Assembly (NCBI RefSeq): GCF_021033825.1
Contig: NZ_JAIFXZ010000003.1
Span: forward strand, 268,257-332,256
Source: Dietzia aurantiaca
GTDB lineage: Bacteria > Actinomycetota > Actinomycetes > Mycobacteriales > Mycobacteriaceae
Direction of reading: 5' to 3'
Length of the DNA stretch: 64,000 nucleotides
The notes under the pieces were generated by a model. It was not told the DNA's origin and searched no databases. It saw nothing but the letters and a program-made list of their open reading frames with translations. Of this stretch, positions 59,262 to 64,000 are shown piece by piece. The position numbers and the translations under genes are program-made. Positions within the stretch are counted from its first letter, which is position 1; every line of letters begins with the position of its first letter.

Positions 59262-61502
59262 TCACGTCCCGTGAACGAGTTCGCCGGCAGCGGTGACCCC
59301 TCGCAACGACCGCCCGGAGAACCAGACGACGTCGTCGGGGGTCACGGCAACTGAGGGGGCTGGGGTGTCGGTGAGAACGATTGCTGCCGGTTCGAGGTCG
59401 TCATTCAGCCGGACAAGAAGTCCCTGGCGGAACTCTCCTCGTGGGCCGAGGTCGCTGAGCATTCCCCGGAGCTGCCAAGGATCCGGGACCTCCGGATCGC
59501 GGAGTTCCAGCGCAATCTGATCGGCGCGGAGAGTCAGCCACATGCCTGTGGCGATCGGACCGGCGGCGCGGGGACTATACGGGAGCCGGTGAGCGGTCCC
59601 ACGCGCCAAGGACTCGGTGAACCGCAGAAGAAGGTCGGCACATTGCACGTGGAAGCCGTCCCGGCTGCGCCACACGGCGGTCGGGGGCACTGGCAGGCCG
59701 AACGACTCGCCTACCGCCCATCCGCCAGCTCGATGCAGTGCCAGTCGATAGCGCAGTGGCTGGTCGTCTCGGATCCAGTGTTCGCCGGTGCTGACGTTGT
59801 CGTCGTCGTCATCTCTCGGTTCTCTTCCCACCACCACCGGCCCCTCGCCCGCGCGGGCGAGGGAGCCCACCGAGCCGATCTCGGGAGGGAGCGCGATCGG
59901 GTCATCCTCGCCATGCGCGGTGAATCGCCGGAGGGGATTGCCAGAGGTCACCAGGTGGTTCCCGATAGTCACCGCGGAGCCCCACCGCACGGTGCCGAGA
60001 TCGTGCAGGCGTGCCGGGGCGCCAGCGGTTGCCTCCACCGACCAGAGCTTGTGCTGATGCTCGATCCAGATCCCGCCCGGCCCGGCATGCGGCGTGACGG
60101 TGTCCGAGTAGGAGCCGACCGGCAGGGGCAGGAGATGATCTTCCGACTGCTCCGGGCGCGAGCCGGATCGATTCTGCAGGATCGGGCGAAAACGGTCACC
60201 GATCCAGAGGTCGTCGCCGACAACGGACAGCTCACCGGGCTCAAACGCACTTCGCACTCGGGGCGGTTCAGCCGCATCGAGGTCCAGGTCGAGGGCTACG
60301 GCGATGGCAGGCGCGGGGCCCTCCGCGTTGTGTTGGACCATGTGTCGAGCAAAGCCGTTGGGGCACGCAGATTCGCTAGACCAGGCGTTACCAGGTAGCG
60401 GCTCTGTCTCCGGGTCAGCGGGCACCGGGCCGGTCAGACGGTTGACGCGGATCCCCGACACGGCGGCTCGCGTGGGAGTGAACCGCGGCGATGCTGCCGC
60501 GTCATGAATGATCGCGAAGTGGCCCGTGACCGCGACATGCCCGATCGCTGGCCTGGGCGCGGACCACTTCGCCGTCCAGCCGTCACCCCGCAGCATGGTG
60601 GGCCAGCGCAAGACCCCATGATGATCCTCGCGAGGAGTGCCCTGACCAATCGGTTCTGCCAACGCGCGGACCTCGACGGGTTCGGCATTCATCGGTGACG
60701 GGTCGTCGAAGAACGTCAGGTACACCTCGATGGTCTCGCCGACGCGGGGCGGCGGGAGCTGGCCATCAGCGATGACGATCTCGTCGAGCCGGGCGCGCAA
60801 TCGCCGTGCGCGAATGTCGGTCGGCAGTGGCTCCGGGTCAGGAACCGGAATGAGCTGCTCAGTGATCGGGGCAGGAACCCATTCGGCCAGCGGCTGGATC
60901 GGGCCAGGGGGCTCCGCGCGGCCCTCCCAGCGGAACTCCGAGTTGTCGACCTGCTTGACCTGTAGGTTCTCGAGCCGGGCCTCCCAGGAGTCGTCCGATG
61001 CGGCCACCCGGATGAGGATGCCGGTGTTCAGGTCGACTGAGATCTCGATGGCGCCGAAACCGTCTCTTGCGTCGCCCGACATCACCGCGACGGGCCGACC
61101 CTGGTGAGTGGACTGGCGAATACCGCCCGCGGGGAATCCGTAGCCCAGGCCCTCCTCGGCGTTGTCCGGCTGATCGATGAGCAGAGCAGCGTAGCCGGAC
61201 GTGTTCAGCGACCGAACGCGGAAACTAGTCGCGGTGCCGTCGCCCGCGATCTGCCAGACCTGGCCGTCGTTGAAGACGGTCCGGCGCCCGTCGGCGTGGT
61301 CGAGGCGCGCTCGCGAACGGCCGGCTCTAACAAACCTGGTACGACCCGGGCCAGCATGCAGGTTCGCGCGCGGATCATCCATCACCCAGAATCGGACCGG
61401 CGGCACGGGCGACGAAGGCGGCCGGACCACGAGCTCCGCCTCGAACGACTCATCGGCGCCGCGAGCAAGTAACTCGCCCATGTCAGACCACGTCAATGGC
61501 AT
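59262..61502 (-). CDS. Uncharacterised 746-residue protein, LolA-like front and propeller-like rear
   Basis: No named family is recognised. Residues about 20-190 read like the beta-rich LolA/DUF2092 fold (RRTVFNDGQVWQIAGDG, EISVDLNTGILIRVAAS). A Pro-rich stretch follows. The C-terminal half has regularly spaced Trp/Gly strands (GGIWIEHQHKLWSVE, HRAGGWAVGESFGLPV, ADQIALELRDPEVPDPWQLR) that suggest a beta-propeller. There is no signal peptide or membrane helix. A DDDDD run lies near residue 565. No good ribosome site precedes the ATG. Confidence 0.65.
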   Translation of the reverse strand: MPLTWSDMGELLARGADESFEAELVVRPPSSPVPPVRFWVMDDPRANLHAGPGRTRFVRAGRSRARLDHADGRRTVFNDGQVWQIAGDGTATSFRVRSLNTSGYAALLIDQPDNAEEGLGYGFPAGGIRQSTHQGRPVAVMSGDARDGFGAIEISVDLNTGILIRVAASDDSWEARLENLQVKQVDNSEFRWEGRAEPPGPIQPLAEWVPAPITEQLIPVPDPEPLPTDIRARRLRARLDEIVIADGQLPPPRVGETIEVYLTFFDDPSPMNAEPVEVRALAEPIGQGTPREDHHGVLRWPTMLRGDGWTAKWSAPRPAIGHVAVTGHFAIIHDAAASPRFTPTRAAVSGIRVNRLTGPVPADPETEPLPGNAWSSESACPNGFARHMVQHNAEGPAPAIAVALDLDLDAAEPPRVRSAFEPGELSVVGDDLWIGDRFRPILQNRSGSRPEQSEDHLLPLPVGSYSDTVTPHAGPGGIWIEHQHKLWSVEATAGAPARLHDLGTVRWGSAVTIGNHLVTSGNPLRRFTAHGEDDPIALPPEIGSVGSLARAGEGPVVVGREPRDDDDDNVSTGEHWIRDDQPLRYRLALHRAGGWAVGESFGLPVPPTAVWRSRDGFHVQCADLLLRFTESLARGTAHRLPYSPRAAGPIATGMWLTLRADQIALELRDPEVPDPWQLRGMLSDLGPRGEFRQGLLVRLNDDLEPAAIVLTDTPAPSVAVTPDDVVWFSGRSLRGVTAAGELVHGT

Positions 61503-62025
61503 AGCGACAGCCTAGGAGCAGAGGACCACGCGCGGCACACACAGTCGAGCGAGCGGGCCTCGGTACAGGCGTTGGAGCCGGAAGAGCGAATAGGCCACCG
61601 CGAACTCGCCAAGGTCTGCAAGCATCTTTCTCGGCGAAGGTCTCGGCTGCCGGGGCGGCGCTGGGGCTGGGCCGGGCCACGGGTCGCGTACACCACTGCT
61701 GCGTACTGCCAAGGGGCAACGAAGGAAAGCAAACTAACCCGACCAGCAACTGGTCCAGAAGGGCCGCTGCTGAGGGGTCAACAGAACGGGCAGCTCGCAC
61801 TATGGAGCAACGTGCAGGAGCACGCCTCTCCGTTCCGCTCGGCAACTCTGACTCCTCCCAAGGGGTAGGGGTACTGATAAAGGGCAAAGGGGCCTGGCCT
61901 CGCCGCACTCCTGTGCGGCAGTTCGGAACTTGGGACTATGCCGGTAGAGCAAGTCTGACACCCGGGCTTTGTCTTGCGACAGAACGCGGCCTATCGGCGC
62001 TGGCTCCCCACTAGCAGGTGTACGT
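61503..62025. other. Gap of about 520 bases without a convincing gene
   Basis: Several open frames exist on both strands but none has a ribosome site or protein-like composition. The only structure noted is a small hairpin, GCCGCAC-TCCT-GTGCGGC at 61902-61919, which may end the transcript of the exonuclease gene on the minus strand. I see no tRNA, repeat or transposase here. Base composition becomes visibly less GC-rich than in the preceding 60 kb. Confidence 0.5.
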
Positions 62026-63879
62026 TTAGCTTCGCTGTTTTTCTAGCAGTGTCTTGGCTTTGGTGATGCGCTGCTTGATCGGATGGGATGAATCGATGTC
62101 GGCACCATTGCGGTGAGCGGTGTCGAGCCATCGTTGGAGGATGGCGACTTCACTCGCGTGGTCCTTCTGCTTCCGGTAGACGATTGCTGCCTGCTCAGTC
62201 CATCCAGGAGCGGGGCATCCACGTGAGCAGTTCTCAGGCCGTTCAACGACGTTGATGACTTCCAGCAGCAATGTGAGGGCTTCGTCGAGTCGGTTGTCGC
62301 GTTTGAGTTGCTTGATCGGTTCGCTCCACGCAGTGAAGTGGCGGCCACGCACCTGTTTCCGCAGGTCGTTGCGGTTCTGTCGAGCGATAAAGCTGTCGTC
62401 GGCTAAGGCGTAGGCGTCAACCGCTGGCGGAGTGGTCAGGTCGGGGAGCCCCACAGAGCGGTCCCCGACCAGCAGTAGTTCCAGCTGGTGCTGATTGATG
62501 ATTGAAATGCCCTGGCCAGCATTCTGGAGTCGGCAAGCTTCACTGAACTTCTCGGTCGATGGGGGATAGCTTGTCTCGTCAGGCCAATATCCGGCGACGA
62601 GAATCGTCGTGCGGCGGGTCACGGTCTTGTTCACCCGGGCACCGCACTCGGCCAGTCGCGCCCATGCTTGATCGCGACTGAGTCCGGTCAGTGTTCCGGT
62701 CAGGACCGCGGTATGGCCATGCAGAGGGTGATTGGGGTCAGCGTCGGGGTTTGGCGCAGGCGGGGTAGCGCTGGAACGTACTGACACCCACGGTGGGACG
62801 CCTGTGCGGCTGGTGTTTCGGGGAGCGTCTATCGCTTCTACGGTTGCTCGTCCGAGAGTGATGCCCGTGGCAGTGACGTAGGTATCGACGGTGGGGGTGC
62901 CGCGACGATGCATCAACTCCAGTGCGATGCCGGCGGCGGCAGAAGCGTCTGCGGAGGCGTCGTGATGGCTGTGCAGCGGAACCCCGAGTGCTTGAGCCAC
63001 GGTAGGTAGCCTGTGATTGGGGAGTTCCGGCAGGTCATTGCGGGACCACCGCAGGGTGCATCCGTACTGCAGGGAGCGCCATTTCATTGACTCGGCGGCA
63101 GAGGCCTCACGCAGGGCGCCGATGTCGAACGCGGCGTTGTGTGCGACCAATGGCAAGTCGCCGACGAGGTCGAGCATGTCGCCAAGTCTGTGGCGGAAGG
63201 TCGGTTGCGTGGCGACGTCGCGTGGGGTGATCCCGTGAATGCCGATGTTTCCGGCATCGAAACGCTCAAGGCCCTTAGGTGGACGGCATAGCCATGAATG
63301 GGTCGCCGTGACTCTGCCAGCGTTGACGACGGTCAAACCGATAGCGCAGATGCTTCCTCTGGCGCCGTTGGCGGTTTCTACGTCAAAGCCGACAAAGCTC
63401 GGGCCGCTGAATGCATCCACTTTGATGCTGAGCACCGGCTCAGGCCGGTCAGTGTGACGAACCGTAGTCCCGGGCGAGGGGGCGGGCAGTGGCTGATGTT
63501 CAAAAATGGTGGCCACATCTGGCCCAGAAGCGGGACTTGGAGCAGGAGCCGGTGGTCGCTGGGTGTGGTTGACCTGGATCACGTGGTGCAGAAACTGCAG
63601 CAGGCTATCCATTTGGTCGCGCTGATTGCGCTTGAACATCACGGTGTGGGGGTCGCTCGGTGCTGCAGTGCGACTGAGCTCTGGACGGACAGTTCCCACG
63701 CACAACTGAATCCACCCGTTGGTCAGCATCGTCGGTTGTCTGACATACAGGCCAATCACTTCTCGCAGCGGGATTTCAATGCGAGCGCCAGCCACCTTGG
63801 CGATGAGCCAATTGCGTTCGATGACCAAACTGTGAGGGGTCCTGGAAACGACCGCATCGTACCCCTGAAACTGCGACAA
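62026..63879 (-). CDS. PH-like domain, DEDDh exonuclease and BRCT fusion protein
   Basis: Protein of 617 residues in four parts. Residues 1-105 resemble the PH-like DUF4429. Residues about 160-325 are a DnaQ-type 3'-5' exonuclease: motif I FVGFDVETANG, motif II VAHNAAFDIGAL, motif III HHDASADA. Residues about 390-475 are a BRCT domain as in NAD-dependent ligase (GHTAVLTGTLTGLSRDQAW, then VNKTVTRRTTILVAG). The last 120 residues are helical and TPR-like (LDEALTLLLEVINVV, AIVYRKQKDHASEVAIL). The start is a TTG with a perfect AGGAGGT site six bases away. DNA repair or defence is likely. Confidence 0.83.
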   Translation of the reverse strand: MSQFQGYDAVVSRTPHSLVIERNWLIAKVAGARIEIPLREVIGLYVRQPTMLTNGWIQLCVGTVRPELSRTAAPSDPHTVMFKRNQRDQMDSLLQFLHHVIQVNHTQRPPAPAPSPASGPDVATIFEHQPLPAPSPGTTVRHTDRPEPVLSIKVDAFSGPSFVGFDVETANGARGSICAIGLTVVNAGRVTATHSWLCRPPKGLERFDAGNIGIHGITPRDVATQPTFRHRLGDMLDLVGDLPLVAHNAAFDIGALREASAAESMKWRSLQYGCTLRWSRNDLPELPNHRLPTVAQALGVPLHSHHDASADASAAAGIALELMHRRGTPTVDTYVTATGITLGRATVEAIDAPRNTSRTGVPPWVSVRSSATPPAPNPDADPNHPLHGHTAVLTGTLTGLSRDQAWARLAECGARVNKTVTRRTTILVAGYWPDETSYPPSTEKFSEACRLQNAGQGISIINQHQLELLLVGDRSVGLPDLTTPPAVDAYALADDSFIARQNRNDLRKQVRGRHFTAWSEPIKQLKRDNRLDEALTLLLEVINVVERPENCSRGCPAPGWTEQAAIVYRKQKDHASEVAILQRWLDTAHRNGADIDSSHPIKQRITKAKTLLEKQRS

Positions 63880-63911
63880 CGGGAGACCTCCTGAAGATGA
63901 TAAGCAGGAGG

Positions 63912-64000
63912 CTATATCGAACCTATGACATTAGGGAGCTTGAGCGCACCATTGATGGTCGTCACGGAGGTGTTGATCGCCCCGTGGCGGGGGGGATTTT
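63912..64000 (-). CDS. Possible 3' end of an upstream gene
   Basis: Reading the minus strand from the window edge, about 28 codons (ending HGAINTSVTTINGALKLPNVIGSI, shortened here to its tail LKLPNVIGSI) run to a TAG 32 bases before the exonuclease start. It may be the C-terminus of a neighbouring gene in the same operon. Too short to identify; chance is possible. Confidence 0.25.
   Translation of the reverse strand, partial: NPPRHGAINTSVTTINGALKLPNVIGSI

Noticed and set aside
61503..62025. Small frames of 60-140 codons in the gap
   Set aside because: No ribosome sites, biased composition and overlaps with one another; none looks like a protein.

Overview
The window is high-GC, densely packed DNA with many ATGA/GTGA start-stop overlaps, GTG and TTG starts and several likely leaderless genes. 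This points to an actinobacterium. The mycobacterial-type pyruvate carboxylase, the RamB/PrpR-like regulator, the chlID-cobO-cobB cluster, the Zur-linked azt genes and an MpaB-type oxygenase suggest the mycolic-acid group; Dietzia or a close relative is my best guess, made from memory of gene content and not from a search. I saw no rRNA, tRNA, CRISPR array or recognisable transposase.

0-6.5 kb: the methylcitrate operon prpD-prpB-prpC runs straight into a pyruvate carboxylase gene (cut by the window edge), with a divergent prpR-type regulator. 6.5-11.2 kb: a cobalamin riboswitch drives a FhuF-like iron-sulfur protein and a BtuCDF-type importer, followed upstream by a Nudix gene. 11.4-15.7 kb: a LysE exporter, a His-rich membrane protein with a PepSY protein, and a TetR gene with a small membrane protein. 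15.9-21.1 kb: an orphan peptide-type binding lipoprotein with an amidase, then a UbiB/ABC1 kinase. 21.1-27.1 kb: TetR, APH-type kinase and acyl-CoA dehydrogenase (a candidate 4-hydroxy acid pathway), then a two-gene antibiotic-type exporter.

27.1-36.4 kb: cobalamin synthesis (cobM, cobL; a second riboswitch with chlID, cobO, cobB; cobK, cobQ). 36.6-40.4 kb: an esterase coupled to a solitary ectoine synthase, a TetR gene with a striking triple operator and two very small partner genes, a CsoR-boxed metal lipoprotein and a RibD-like reductase. 40.4-45.5 kb: a Zur-regulated zinc importer with two AztD-like chaperones. 45.5-57.1 kb: mixed housekeeping and regulatory genes (ArsR/SRPBCC pair, MpaB-like oxygenase, universal stress protein, MFS transporter, SDR, type II NADH dehydrogenase, scramblase-like protein) and a 51-residue peptide gene with its own strong signals.

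57.2-64 kb looks different: three uncharacterised proteins, a half-kilobase gap without genes, and a protein that joins a PH-like domain, a DEDDh exonuclease and a BRCT domain. Base composition is visibly less GC-rich towards the end, suggesting accessory DNA. Common metabolic themes are propionate and short-chain acid use (methylcitrate cycle, pyruvate carboxylase, 4-hydroxy acids) and metal and cofactor supply (B12 uptake and synthesis, zinc, copper).
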